A DNA stretch of 64,000 bases from a virus, in IMG/VR virus record IMGVR_UViG_3300021963_006415, positions 1 to 64,000 of that record, one strand, 5' to 3'. This document shows, piece by piece, positions 25,414 through 34,052 of the stretch. Position 1 is the first letter of the stretch. Every line of letters begins with the position of its first letter. Both the position numbers and the translations under genes were made by a program. The notes under the pieces are model-generated. The model ran no database searches. It saw only the letters and a program-made list of their open reading frames with translations, and had not been told where the DNA came from.

Positions 25414-26208
25414 TTAAAATAATGGAGCACCGAATGCTTTATTTTTTTGTTGATTGAATTTTAATTGATATGATTGTTGCTGATTGTGCCAAGCAGATAA
25501 ATCTACTATTGATTCTAAAAATTCAAAAGTTTCTTTTGATTTTTCTGTATCGAATTGTGGAAATTTATCTATCATAAATTCGTAATGCATTTTTTGTGTT
25601 GGGTGTGCATCCTTAAAATTTTCTTTTTTATATAGATAATAATCATCGGGATATACATATTTTCTTTCTTTCCAACTATCCAATGATTCTGAATCCGATA
25701 AATTATTATAAATGTTATCAACGAATCTTACAGACAATGGGTTTGTTAAAGTTTCATCAAACGGAGAATCTTTATAGTATAAACTATCCATTGCTAATAG
25801 TAGTTTATTTTCAATTCCTTTATATCCCAACATTTGTTTAATAGTACTTATTGAAATCCAAGAATTATAAATTCCCCAATCTTCTGACCACATCTCATCC
25901 CTAAATTGCTTAGGATATGTTTCGTTCTGATAAACGCTTCCTTGTAGTTTCCAACCAACTTTATCATAGTAAGAAAATCTATTAAAATTTGTGAACATTA
26001 CTACAATATAGTCCGTATCCTTATCAAATTTGTATTTTACATCTGCTTCTATAAATTTATTTAGTATAAATGTATTACATGCGCCACCTCTAGCAAAATT
26101 ATAGTACTCTTCAAAATTAGAGCCGATGTAGTCAGCCCAAGTACCAGTTATATGACCTGTGTAACTACAACCAAATGCAAAAAATCTTTTTTTATTTAGC
26201 CCATCCAT
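25414..26208 (-). CDS. SGNH-type hydrolase or acyltransferase
   Basis: A 264-residue protein with N-terminal FFAFGCSYTGHI (nucleophile Ser about 15), a NFARGGACNTFI block (Gly and Asn of the oxyanion hole) and DAHPTQKMH near the C-terminus for the catalytic Asp/His. It belongs to the SGNH series of this cluster and overlaps the preceding SGNH gene by 17 bases. A role in adding or removing O-acetyl groups on the glycan is inferred from the family. Confidence 0.82.
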   Translation of the reverse strand: MDGLNKKRFFAFGCSYTGHITGTWADYIGSNFEEYYNFARGGACNTFILNKFIEADVKYKFDKDTDYIVVMFTNFNRFSYYDKVGWKLQGSVYQNETYPKQFRDEMWSEDWGIYNSWISISTIKQMLGYKGIENKLLLAMDSLYYKDSPFDETLTNPLSVRFVDNIYNNLSDSESLDSWKERKYVYPDDYYLYKKENFKDAHPTQKMHYEFMIDKFPQFDTEKSKETFEFLESIVDLSAWHNQQQSYQLKFNQQKNKAFGAPLF

Positions 26209-26992
26209 TTTTTTCTAATTTTTTAATTATAGTTTCAAATACTTCTTTGTGCCCTTCAGCGGATGTATGTAGTGTATTCAAATCATCAGGATATTTCTTT
26301 GATAAAATTCCCCAATCTATATTCACTAAACTTTCATCAGGTATATAGTTTCTAAAATCGGAATCGTATGTTAATACCAAACATCTTATATCTCTATTTT
26401 CTAATAAATTATATGCCATAGTAATTACTCCAATATCATAATAACGTTGTATCCTATCATCGAATACTTCTGCATAATAATTTCTAAGAAGTTTCATTTT
26501 TTCCGGTCTTTCATTTTTAAATTTAGCAAAATAATCACCGGCGCCTCTTTTACCATTTAAAACATTATCAACATAATCTACTACACCATAATAATTTTCT
26601 GTAAACATTTCTCCGGTATAGTTTGTATCGTATTTCATAGGATTCTCCAACAAATACTGATATGTATCTTTACCATATGGTGGATATTGGTGGTAGTTAA
26701 CCCCTGTTAATTTTAAATCTCCATCCGATGTATCAACGTTATCCGGAAACCACTCAACTCTGTTATAAGATGTTGGGGCGATACACACAAAATCTATGTC
26801 GGATTTATTTAAGTTTTCTATTACATATTTTACTTGCAAAAATATAGATAGGTTTGTAGATGAACCTTTTGCAAAGTTTATAACATTTTCATTAAAATGA
26901 TTTGCTAATCTAGAACCATATGGTTCATTTTGTAAATCGTGACAGCCGATGCCAATACTAAAAGAATCACCACAAATAACTACATTTTTCAT
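26192..26992 (-). CDS. SGNH-type hydrolase or acyltransferase
   Basis: A 266-residue protein opening with NVVICGDSFSIGIG (nucleophile Ser about 10), followed by INFAKGSSTNLS (Gly and Asn) and C-terminal LHTSAEGHKE (His). It is distinct enough from its neighbours that a recent duplication is unlikely; the series looks like an old family with divergent substrates. The cellular location is probably cytoplasmic because no signal peptide is seen. Confidence 0.82.
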   Translation of the reverse strand: MKNVVICGDSFSIGIGCHDLQNEPYGSRLANHFNENVINFAKGSSTNLSIFLQVKYVIENLNKSDIDFVCIAPTSYNRVEWFPDNVDTSDGDLKLTGVNYHQYPPYGKDTYQYLLENPMKYDTNYTGEMFTENYYGVVDYVDNVLNGKRGAGDYFAKFKNERPEKMKLLRNYYAEVFDDRIQRYYDIGVITMAYNLLENRDIRCLVLTYDSDFRNYIPDESLVNIDWGILSKKYPDDLNTLHTSAEGHKEVFETIIKKLEKNGWAK

Positions 26993-26993
26993 A

Positions 26994-27752
26994 TTATCTC
27001 TTTATTCTACTTTTTAAATAACTATATATGATTTTTAATTCTTCTTCATCAAACATATTTATTTTTTTATAAAAATACATTATGGTAAACATATCCAATT
27101 GACCAGACCAATGCCAACCAAATGATTCCGTATTTATTGTAAAAAATGATGCAAATTTATTACAATCCCAATTTAAATCATGTATATGTGTATAATTTAT
27201 ATCAAATGGTTGATTTTCATAAATCCAATCATTTTCTAAACATTCTTTGTAAAAATTTTCATCAAATCTGTCATCATTTTTATGTACGTTTTTACAAACA
27301 TCATTAAAAAACAAAGAATAAAAAGAATCTTCATTACCGAAATAATTTGAATATTTTATATTTGATAATTTCCTCATTTTAGATGCTTTTCTTAATGAAA
27401 ATCCACCATTTTGTAATGAGTTACCTCCGCCCAAATAATCATATTTAAAAAAATCATTGTTCCATTTATTTGGGTTTATTATAAACCCATCCCACTGCAT
27501 AATTAAATAATATTCGGATTCTATTTCATATGGTAGTGTTTCAATCACCCATTTACTATATTCACTTCCATTTGCAAATTGTTTTTGAAAACCATTGAGT
27601 GGTGAAAAAACTTTTATATCAAAAAAATCAATATGAGCTTTAGCATATTTTATTACTTTATCCAATATTACATATCGTATATTTTTTTCGGTTGGTAAAT
27701 CTTTTAAATCATCTATAACAACCAATGTGATATTTGATAAATTTATTTTCAT
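26994..27752 (-). CDS. DUF5672-like glycosyltransferase
   Basis: A 252-residue protein resembling the DUF5672 family of predicted glycosyltransferases: YYLIMQWDGFIINPNKWN, then FFKYDYLGGG and NGGFSLRKASKM, which match its donor-binding and Gly-rich blocks. The IDDLKDL and HLHD-like segments are consistent with a GT-A fold. It begins with ATG overlapping the upstream TAA by one base. The sugar and acceptor are unknown. Confidence 0.8.
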   Translation of the reverse strand: MKINLSNITLVVIDDLKDLPTEKNIRYVILDKVIKYAKAHIDFFDIKVFSPLNGFQKQFANGSEYSKWVIETLPYEIESEYYLIMQWDGFIINPNKWNNDFFKYDYLGGGNSLQNGGFSLRKASKMRKLSNIKYSNYFGNEDSFYSLFFNDVCKNVHKNDDRFDENFYKECLENDWIYENQPFDINYTHIHDLNWDCNKFASFFTINTESFGWHWSGQLDMFTIMYFYKKINMFDEEELKIIYSYLKSRIKR

Positions 27753-28633
27753 TATAATAATTTATATTGCTCTATATATCTTACCAACTCTTCAGCCCAA
27801 ACAGTATGAGATTCGGGTGATGGGTGCCATCCATAATATATTGGTGTTGGATTTTTCTTTTCCATAAAACTTTTAAATGTATTATTTGGTTGGTCTTTTT
27901 TATAAAAACGAATTCTATCTACTGTATCCCATAGTGGTACATAATTGTATTGATACACATGTCTACCTTTGTGATTAGATATATTATACGATGTTCCATG
28001 CAAATTTAGCTTTTGTAATTCATCTCTAACATTCAAATCTTCCCAATCCATTGGATTTTTTCCAGGTGTCTGATAGAATGCATTAAACATCATCCATTTT
28101 ATATTATGTGCTTTAAAAAAATTTTGAAGTTGTAAAACGTTCATAACATATCTTGGTAAATATTCTTCTGGATTCCAAAGATATTGAACATATAATTTCC
28201 AAAATTCTTCTTGTTGTGGTTTATCAAAATGTTGTACTTGTGGCCATAATCTAAATCTCATTGAAAAATTTTCACTATCATCTTTATACCAAAAGAAATT
28301 TCTTTCGGGAGATGACCACCCAACTATTACAAATAAATCATCGGTTGGTAATTCTTTCTCAATGTAATTTGATGTAATATATGTCATTGTCCTATGTGCA
28401 ATAGTTCCGTTATCATCTGCTGGCCAAGCTAAATTTGTAACGTCTGCGTTCATCATTTCTGATAATCTTGTTGGAAATATTTTTGGAATCCTATAATTGT
28501 CATTTTCTTCCATCCAATCATATTTGCCAGGATGTACTTCTCCATCGTATCTCATACTAATTTGTGGGTCTGCGATTTCAGAACCAAATACCCAACTATC
28601 TCCGTTGCAAATTATTTTTAATTTTTTATTCAT
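27752..28633 (-). CDS. SGNH-like protein with GDSW motif
   Basis: A 293-residue protein with ICNGDSWVFGSEI at the N-terminus (candidate Ser about 13), a TNLAWPADDNG block, and YYGWHPSPESHTVW near the C-terminus. These positions match SGNH blocks I, II and V, although Trp follows the Ser. It starts inside the end of the previous SGNH gene (8-base overlap). Probably a glycan esterase or acyltransferase; some members of this type are of unknown function. Confidence 0.75.
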   Translation of the reverse strand: MNKKLKIICNGDSWVFGSEIADPQISMRYDGEVHPGKYDWMEENDNYRIPKIFPTRLSEMMNADVTNLAWPADDNGTIAHRTMTYITSNYIEKELPTDDLFVIVGWSSPERNFFWYKDDSENFSMRFRLWPQVQHFDKPQQEEFWKLYVQYLWNPEEYLPRYVMNVLQLQNFFKAHNIKWMMFNAFYQTPGKNPMDWEDLNVRDELQKLNLHGTSYNISNHKGRHVYQYNYVPLWDTVDRIRFYKKDQPNNTFKSFMEKKNPTPIYYGWHPSPESHTVWAEELVRYIEQYKLL

Positions 28634-29255
28634 ATTCTTTTATTTTTTGCAATATTTCTTCGTAAAATAATCTATGTCCTTCAAAAGACCAATGCCCATC
28701 GTTTATCTCTGCATCCACATGATTAATTCTTTCCCATTTATTTTGATAACCATCTTCTAAATCCCAAACAATACAACACTTTACTTTTTTATAAGTTTCA
28801 ATTATTTTTTTAAAAAATTGAATCCTTTCAATCCATCTATTATTATTTAAATCGGAATCGATAATTGATAATGTGTACATCAATGGAGCTATTTCATTTT
28901 CTACATATCCTTTTTCTTTTAGATGTAATTCTGATGCTGGTGTTATTGTTTTCCAATATTGTGTACCATCTTCTGCTTTTTCACATATATCAAATCTGTG
29001 TGAGAATGTTTTTTGTATTATAACGATATCACCTTTTCCGATTAGTTCAAAATTATGTATAATACTATCAATTATATAATCGTTACCGATTGCTCCCATA
29101 CCAAAATTAAATAATTTTAAATTTAATTTTTTAGCCAAATGTTCAGGCCATATTAAATCATTTTCTGATTTTTTATATTTTAAAAAATATGGGTCATCTG
29201 ATAAGCATCCGTTTCCACACGTAAATGAACATCCAAATACAATTAGTTTATTCAT
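28626..29255 (-). CDS. SGNH-type hydrolase or acyltransferase
   Basis: A 209-residue protein and the smallest of the SGNH series. It opens LIVFGCSFTCGNG (Ser about 10), then FNFGMGAIGNDY (Gly and Asn), and closes with INDGHWSFEGHRLF (Asp and His). All four SGNH blocks can be placed. It lies one base downstream of the third SGQ-type glycosyltransferase gene. Confidence 0.83.
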   Translation of the reverse strand: MNKLIVFGCSFTCGNGCLSDDPYFLKYKKSENDLIWPEHLAKKLNLKLFNFGMGAIGNDYIIDSIIHNFELIGKGDIVIIQKTFSHRFDICEKAEDGTQYWKTITPASELHLKEKGYVENEIAPLMYTLSIIDSDLNNNRWIERIQFFKKIIETYKKVKCCIVWDLEDGYQNKWERINHVDAEINDGHWSFEGHRLFYEEILQKIKEYE

Positions 29256-29256
29256 A

Positions 29257-30153
29257 TTAATTTACATCCGATTTACTTTTATCAAAGTATCCGTTTTCAT
29301 ACCAATCTTTTGATATATTAAATATTTCTTGCCAATCATTGATACTATGCAATCCTTTATCTTCAGCTTCTTTTCTAACAACATAATATGGGTTGGCATG
29401 CTCTGCATATGGATGAATGTTCCAATTTGTTAAGTATTTATATAATAACGTTCCGGGGCCATAATAAAATTCTGGAAATTGTACAAATTCTTGTGTTACC
29501 TTTTGCTCTCTACCAACATTCATTATTTTTTTATACCATCTATATAGTTGCGCTGTTATATCCATTGTAGTTGAATCTCCATAAAAAAATACATCATCAA
29601 AACAAACCTGATTAAATTCATTGGGAAATCTCGTTGGAGTTGGAGATGATGCATATGCTGTAAATGGTTTTAAAGAATGTACATAAAACTTATTAATTGG
29701 TAATCCAAATTTATTAACCCCTTCTTGTGGAAAATTAATATCAAATCTAGTTTTGATAACCATATCATAAGTCATATCTTTCATTAACTCATATCTACGT
29801 TTAAGTTCTATACTCTTCATAAAACTATAAAACATACCTTCCCATGCTTCTAAAAAAGCATCGGAATTATATGTTTCATATTCCATTAATTTTGGTTTGA
29901 ATGCAAATTTAATTTCGCTTTCTTCGTTTGGATTATCTATTTTACAATCCACATTTTCCCAACGGGGTTGTGTTTTGTTTCTGTAACTATTTGTATCCCA
30001 TGTATGGATAAAATAATCCACATTTACTTTACAATTTTTATCTTTATTAATTTTTACATCAAAATAGTTAATTATATTTTCTTTAGCAGCTCTCCAAGTA
30101 CGAGATTGCCCGCTTAAACAAACTGCTATATTATATGTTGTTATTTTTTTCAT
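29257..30153 (-). CDS. SGQ-type glycosyltransferase-like protein (third paralogue)
   Basis: A 298-residue protein from a family opening with IAVCLSGQSRTW and continuing VDYFIHTWDTN, with YDMVIKTRFDINF later (about 128-140) as the likely Asp-containing metal or donor site. It is the third of three tandem paralogues (29257-31881); 19 bases covering the start motif are identical with the second copy. Such proteins are found in capsule and LPS clusters and are predicted glycosyltransferases, but their activity is not established to my knowledge. Start overlaps the previous gene as ATGA. Confidence 0.75.
   Translation of the reverse strand: MKKITTYNIAVCLSGQSRTWRAAKENIINYFDVKINKDKNCKVNVDYFIHTWDTNSYRNKTQPRWENVDCKIDNPNEESEIKFAFKPKLMEYETYNSDAFLEAWEGMFYSFMKSIELKRRYELMKDMTYDMVIKTRFDINFPQEGVNKFGLPINKFYVHSLKPFTAYASSPTPTRFPNEFNQVCFDDVFFYGDSTTMDITAQLYRWYKKIMNVGREQKVTQEFVQFPEFYYGPGTLLYKYLTNWNIHPYAEHANPYYVVRKEAEDKGLHSINDWQEIFNISKDWYENGYFDKSKSDVN
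30111..30129 (-). repeat. 19-base direct repeat in SGQ-family genes
   Basis: These 19 bases, coding for part of the CLSGQ-type start motif, are identical at 30111-30129 and 30971-30989. A related 20-base match joins the second and first paralogues (30976-30995 and 31862-31881). They mark recent common origin or conversion of the three tandem genes. Confidence 0.7.
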
Positions 30154-30995
30154 ATTATGCTTTTATTTATGTTTGGATTTGCTTCAATAGTACCTCTTAT
30201 TATATCCGGGTCGATTTTTAATCTTACATTTTTAATATCAAACATTCTTATTACATATGCTAATATTGATTCAACTTTGACATCAAATGGGAATATATCC
30301 GGTGATAATTGTGGTAAATAATTATAAACATTTGATACAATATCATATGTAAAACTATCTGAGTAAAAAAATATATCACCAATAGCATCATGTGGAAAAT
30401 ACTCTGTATTGAAGCTATGAACAGAATATAATGTTCTTTCTTTTGGTTTTTCAAAATCATTTGTAAATATCATACGATTTAAATAATCAAAACTTAAATC
30501 ACTCCTCATTCTAACAACCATATCATATTCAAATCCATTTTCAAATTCATAATTACGTTTCAGTTCAGCCGCTCTCATAATACCATATAATTGCGCTCCA
30601 GCCCAACTAATTGGTGCCCATTTTGTATAATCTCCCAATCTCCATTGTGTTCTTGCATCCAATTCTTCTTTTCTACTGGTACTTTTGAATATATTTTCAA
30701 TTAAATGTCTTTTTGGTTTTATGGTTTGTAAAAATTCTTCAATCTCTTCTTTACTAACTCCTTCTGCGGGCGGCTGTTCAAATCCTGTATGGAATTTTCC
30801 AGCATCCCATTGTTGTTTTGTCCAAACTGCAAATGGCGTACTATTAAAATCCCACGTATGTACAAAATAATCAACTTCAATATCATCACCATCAATTTCT
30901 GGTGAGGTTTTTAATTCATTAAAAAATGCATCCCAACTTTTTTGAGCATCTTTCCAAGTTCTTAATTGACCGCTTAAACAAACTGCTATTCTCAT
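30150..30995 (-). CDS. SGQ-type glycosyltransferase-like protein (second paralogue)
   Basis: A 281-residue member of the same family: IAVCLSGQLRTW, VDYFVHTWDFN and YDMVVRMRSDLSF, with GDIFFYSDS in the C-terminal half as in the other copies. The first 20 bases of the gene are identical to those of the first paralogue, suggesting duplication or gene conversion. It has a longer loop (about 60-110) than its relatives. Probably a GT-A-type transferase acting on the same glycan. Confidence 0.75.
   Translation of the reverse strand: MRIAVCLSGQLRTWKDAQKSWDAFFNELKTSPEIDGDDIEVDYFVHTWDFNSTPFAVWTKQQWDAGKFHTGFEQPPAEGVSKEEIEEFLQTIKPKRHLIENIFKSTSRKEELDARTQWRLGDYTKWAPISWAGAQLYGIMRAAELKRNYEFENGFEYDMVVRMRSDLSFDYLNRMIFTNDFEKPKERTLYSVHSFNTEYFPHDAIGDIFFYSDSFTYDIVSNVYNYLPQLSPDIFPFDVKVESILAYVIRMFDIKNVRLKIDPDIIRGTIEANPNINKSII
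30976..30995 (-). repeat. 20-base direct repeat at SGQ-family gene starts, copy A
   Basis: The first 20 bases of the second paralogue, identical with the first 20 bases of the first paralogue at 31862-31881. They encode MRIAVC and include the start codon. Confidence 0.75.
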
Positions 30996-30996
30996 T

Positions 30997-31881
30997 TTAT
31001 TTTTCTTTTAATTCATCAATATAATATTCAACATCATTATCAATAATATATTTATCTTTTAATAAACTAATATAATATCCTTCCGGAGTCATTGAATTTT
31101 TATTTGGGTTTCCATAATAATAATCCTCACACCCAATACATTTATCATAAATACTTGTATATTCCAAACACTCTGGCCTTAACACAACATATCCTGTTTC
31201 TCCACCAAAATATCTTTGTTTAAAATCACACATTTTTACACCATTTAAAATACAATGTTTTATAAATCCATAAAAATTTTCACTGCCAAAGGCTAGCCCC
31301 CAATTTACCCATTTCAAATAATATTCGGATACTATATTCATTGATTTTGTGTTTGATAAAAAGTAAACATCATCTACTGTGTTTGTATTTATTGAATAAT
31401 CTCTTGCTAAATTTTCTATATAAATTTTTCCTGAATTCAAATCTTTCTCATAAAGCTCTATATCTTGACTTAACTTTCTATTATAATTAAAAAAAACATC
31501 TGGTCTTAGTTTTATAACATAATCATATTCAAATGAATTTTCTTTTTCAAATTCTTTTTTTAACTCTACGCTTTTATAAAAAGAATACCATAATGGCTGC
31601 ACTATGTTAAATATTTTTAATTCATCTCTCACCGATGCATAATTTTCAATAACAATTTTTTTAGGTTTATAATTTTGATTTATTGTTTCAATTTCATCTT
31701 CGTATAATTTTGTTTCTCTCGAAAATACATTAGATAAATTATAACATTTTTGCTTATTTATATCCCAAGTATGAATAAAAAAATCACAACTTGGATACAA
31801 TATTCCAAAAAATTCTTTCAAATCATTATAACAATTATTTCCAGTTCTCCACTGTCCACTAAAACAAACTGCTATTCTCAT
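30997..31881 (-). CDS. SGQ-type glycosyltransferase-like protein (first paralogue)
   Basis: A 294-residue member of the tandem family: IAVCFSGQWRTG, CDFFIHTWDIN and YDYVIKLRPDVFF, followed by VDDVYFLSNTKSMN. The C-terminal part contains extra Cys (KCIGCEDYY). It is the first of the three tandem genes in the direction of transcription, two bases after the free LamG protein gene. Divergence between copies outside the start and Asp motifs suggests different donors or acceptors. Confidence 0.75.
   Translation of the reverse strand: MRIAVCFSGQWRTGNNCYNDLKEFFGILYPSCDFFIHTWDINKQKCYNLSNVFSRETKLYEDEIETINQNYKPKKIVIENYASVRDELKIFNIVQPLWYSFYKSVELKKEFEKENSFEYDYVIKLRPDVFFNYNRKLSQDIELYEKDLNSGKIYIENLARDYSINTNTVDDVYFLSNTKSMNIVSEYYLKWVNWGLAFGSENFYGFIKHCILNGVKMCDFKQRYFGGETGYVVLRPECLEYTSIYDKCIGCEDYYYGNPNKNSMTPEGYYISLLKDKYIIDNDVEYYIDELKEK
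31862..31881 (-). repeat. 20-base direct repeat at SGQ-family gene starts, copy B
   Basis: The first 20 bases of the first paralogue, identical to 30976-30995. The preceding base differs in codon context, so the identity is confined to the start region. Confidence 0.75.
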
Positions 31882-31883
31882 AA

Positions 31884-32633
31884 TTAATAATATACGTTTC
31901 CTTCTATATAAATTTGTGGGTAGTTACCATTAAATGCGTAATTCCAAAGTTTATATCTATTCGATATTTTAAAATCACAAAAGAAGGCAAAATATTTAGT
32001 TAGTTCCAAATTTGGATTAAATATCTTATAATTTCCAAATATGTTTTTAGAATACTTTGAATCATAATTTTTTATAATATCTTGTACATCTAAATTTAAT
32101 ATTTTTTTTGAAGAACAAAATATTATTTCATATTCAAAATCACCAATTCCTCTTGTATCTTCATCGCCAAACATACTACCACACCCAATCCAAAATGGTG
32201 AATCTTTATAAGATAATTTATTAAACCCAGAATATACTATACTTCCTACTATATTACCATTTAAATAGCACGATATTTTTGCTTTATCATCATCATTAAT
32301 CATATATAAATCCACAAAATCTTCCATATCCGAATCTTTCAATTCTACATGTACTTGTTTAACGGATTTAGTACCATCTTCTTCGTTTTCGAACCAATAT
32401 GTGTATTGTAAAAATACTTTGTCCAATTGATTTTTAAAAACGGATATACCAGAATGCATTCCGCTTCTAGAAATAATAAATGATTCTTTTTCTGTCAATT
32501 TTTCTTTATCTATTTTTACTCTTGCAAAAAGAGTAAAATCCTTTTCCATAGAACCACCAATATTTGATTCTTTAAAGGATACATTTGATGGTAAAATCAA
32601 ATATAAATTATCTGCATTTATTTTTAAACTCAT
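31884..32633 (-). CDS. free-standing LamG / concanavalin-like protein
   Basis: A 249-residue protein from ATG 32633, overlapping the radical SAM stop as ATGA; an in-frame start at 32651 lies inside that gene. The pattern FTLFARVKIDKE, ISRSGMHSGISVFKNQ, ISCYLNGNIVGS and SPFWIGCGSMFGD follows the beta-sandwich of LamG-like domains, as in the inserted domains of the nearby galactosyltransferases and in the 1725-residue virion protein. It may bind a glycan or serve as an acceptor protein. No signal peptide is visible. Confidence 0.75.
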   Translation of the reverse strand: MSLKINADNLYLILPSNVSFKESNIGGSMEKDFTLFARVKIDKEKLTEKESFIISRSGMHSGISVFKNQLDKVFLQYTYWFENEEDGTKSVKQVHVELKDSDMEDFVDLYMINDDDKAKISCYLNGNIVGSIVYSGFNKLSYKDSPFWIGCGSMFGDEDTRGIGDFEYEIIFCSSKKILNLDVQDIIKNYDSKYSKNIFGNYKIFNPNLELTKYFAFFCDFKISNRYKLWNYAFNGNYPQIYIEGNVYY

Positions 32634-34048
32634 ATAGTAATTGTTGAACAAAAGTGATAAAATTCTTCTAATTCAGGAAATGTTTTACAAAAATCAGTTC
32701 CTCTTCTTCTATCGTGCTCACTAAAGTATTTGTAAAAATTATGTCTATTTTTTAGTTGTTGCATTGAATCTTGTGGTGCTAACATCCAATCATAAATTCT
32801 TTTAATTTTTTGAACTTCTACATCACTATAACCAATTTGTGTTGAGTTAAATGATGGTGTTGAAAAGAATGTTGCTAATTTTGCTTGATTCATTATTTTT
32901 TCAGAAAACTGATATGGTAGTATCTGAACAGTCTGATGTAGTGGCCATCTTAAATACGATGAATCTAAAAACGTTGCAGAGTTCCAGTACCTATATGGAC
33001 TTGCGTATGTTTCTTTTAATTTATAAACTTCTTTTATAAATTTATCATAATTTAAAACAGATAATGCATTATATGTAACCATAAATGTAATAACTATTTT
33101 TGGGCAACTTAACAATATTTTATTTATGTTATCCCAAAAACGATTAAATTCTAAACCTGTTCTAATATATTCCGCCTGTTGCCCCCAAGTATCGGCAGAT
33201 GTAAATAAAATTAATTCTTTTACCTTTCCACCATCTTCAATTTTTTTTATTTTTTCAATAAGTTTATCAATCAAAGCATCAGGTACACCTAAATTAGAAT
33301 TAATTGCTAATTTAAGATTTTTATTTGGATTCTTTTCGCTAATAATATAATCTAATACTCTCCATGTATCTTTTGATAATAATGGTTCTCCGCCCGTTAT
33401 TCTAAATGTGTGTAAACTATGATATAATTCGGGCCACCACTTCCAAAATGCTTCAACGTATGGATTATGTTCTCTTTGTGGAATTGGCATTTTATCTTCT
33501 CGCTTCATCCAAGTTATATCATTAAAATTATCAGTAGTTGGGTATCCGCCATATTCTTCAATTTCTTCCATCCAAGTTGTACTAAATGATGGTCCGCAAT
33601 ACGAACATTTAAAGTTACATGTATTTGAAAAGGCTACTTCCACATATTTTGGATTGTAATCATCTCTCCAATCTGAATTAAAAATTTCTTCTTTATGTTC
33701 CCAACTCCAACTTTCAGAAGATTTAAAAACTCTATCTGAAAAACGGTCTGAATTATCTTCTACATTCCAACAATAATCACATTCCGTTGGACGTGCTCCA
33801 CTCAACATTTCTTTTCTTTTTAATTTTTTAAAACGAGTGTTATGAAGTGCTGATGGATTTCGTGCTATTTCTTGCTCTGAAATTTTATGAGTGGCTGGGT
33901 GGTGACAAGAGTGATTGTGCCCACTTTGTAGTTGTAAAGTAACCTGTGTCCATTTAGCAAGACACATACCTGGCCCTATTGAATCTAACTCATTTTTTAT
34001 TTGGACATATAATGGATTTTCTCCTTTTATAATTTTATCTTCTGCCAT
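32630..34048 (-). CDS. radical SAM protein, twitch-type
   Basis: A 472-residue radical SAM enzyme. The [4Fe-4S] motif CNFKCSYC is at about 144-151 (Cys 144, 148, 151), and TGGEPLL follows near 220. Upstream Cys residues (CDYCW about 90-94, plus a His/Cys-rich stretch near 45-50) may hold a second cluster or zinc. The layout resembles the twitch-domain radical SAM proteins found in some phage and bacterial glycan clusters. The substrate could be a sugar or a peptide side chain. It sits between the GT7-LamG genes and the free LamG gene. Confidence 0.87.
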   Translation of the reverse strand: MAEDKIIKGENPLYVQIKNELDSIGPGMCLAKWTQVTLQLQSGHNHSCHHPATHKISEQEIARNPSALHNTRFKKLKRKEMLSGARPTECDYCWNVEDNSDRFSDRVFKSSESWSWEHKEEIFNSDWRDDYNPKYVEVAFSNTCNFKCSYCGPSFSTTWMEEIEEYGGYPTTDNFNDITWMKREDKMPIPQREHNPYVEAFWKWWPELYHSLHTFRITGGEPLLSKDTWRVLDYIISEKNPNKNLKLAINSNLGVPDALIDKLIEKIKKIEDGGKVKELILFTSADTWGQQAEYIRTGLEFNRFWDNINKILLSCPKIVITFMVTYNALSVLNYDKFIKEVYKLKETYASPYRYWNSATFLDSSYLRWPLHQTVQILPYQFSEKIMNQAKLATFFSTPSFNSTQIGYSDVEVQKIKRIYDWMLAPQDSMQQLKNRHNFYKYFSEHDRRRGTDFCKTFPELEEFYHFCSTITI

Positions 34049-34052
34049 GTTA

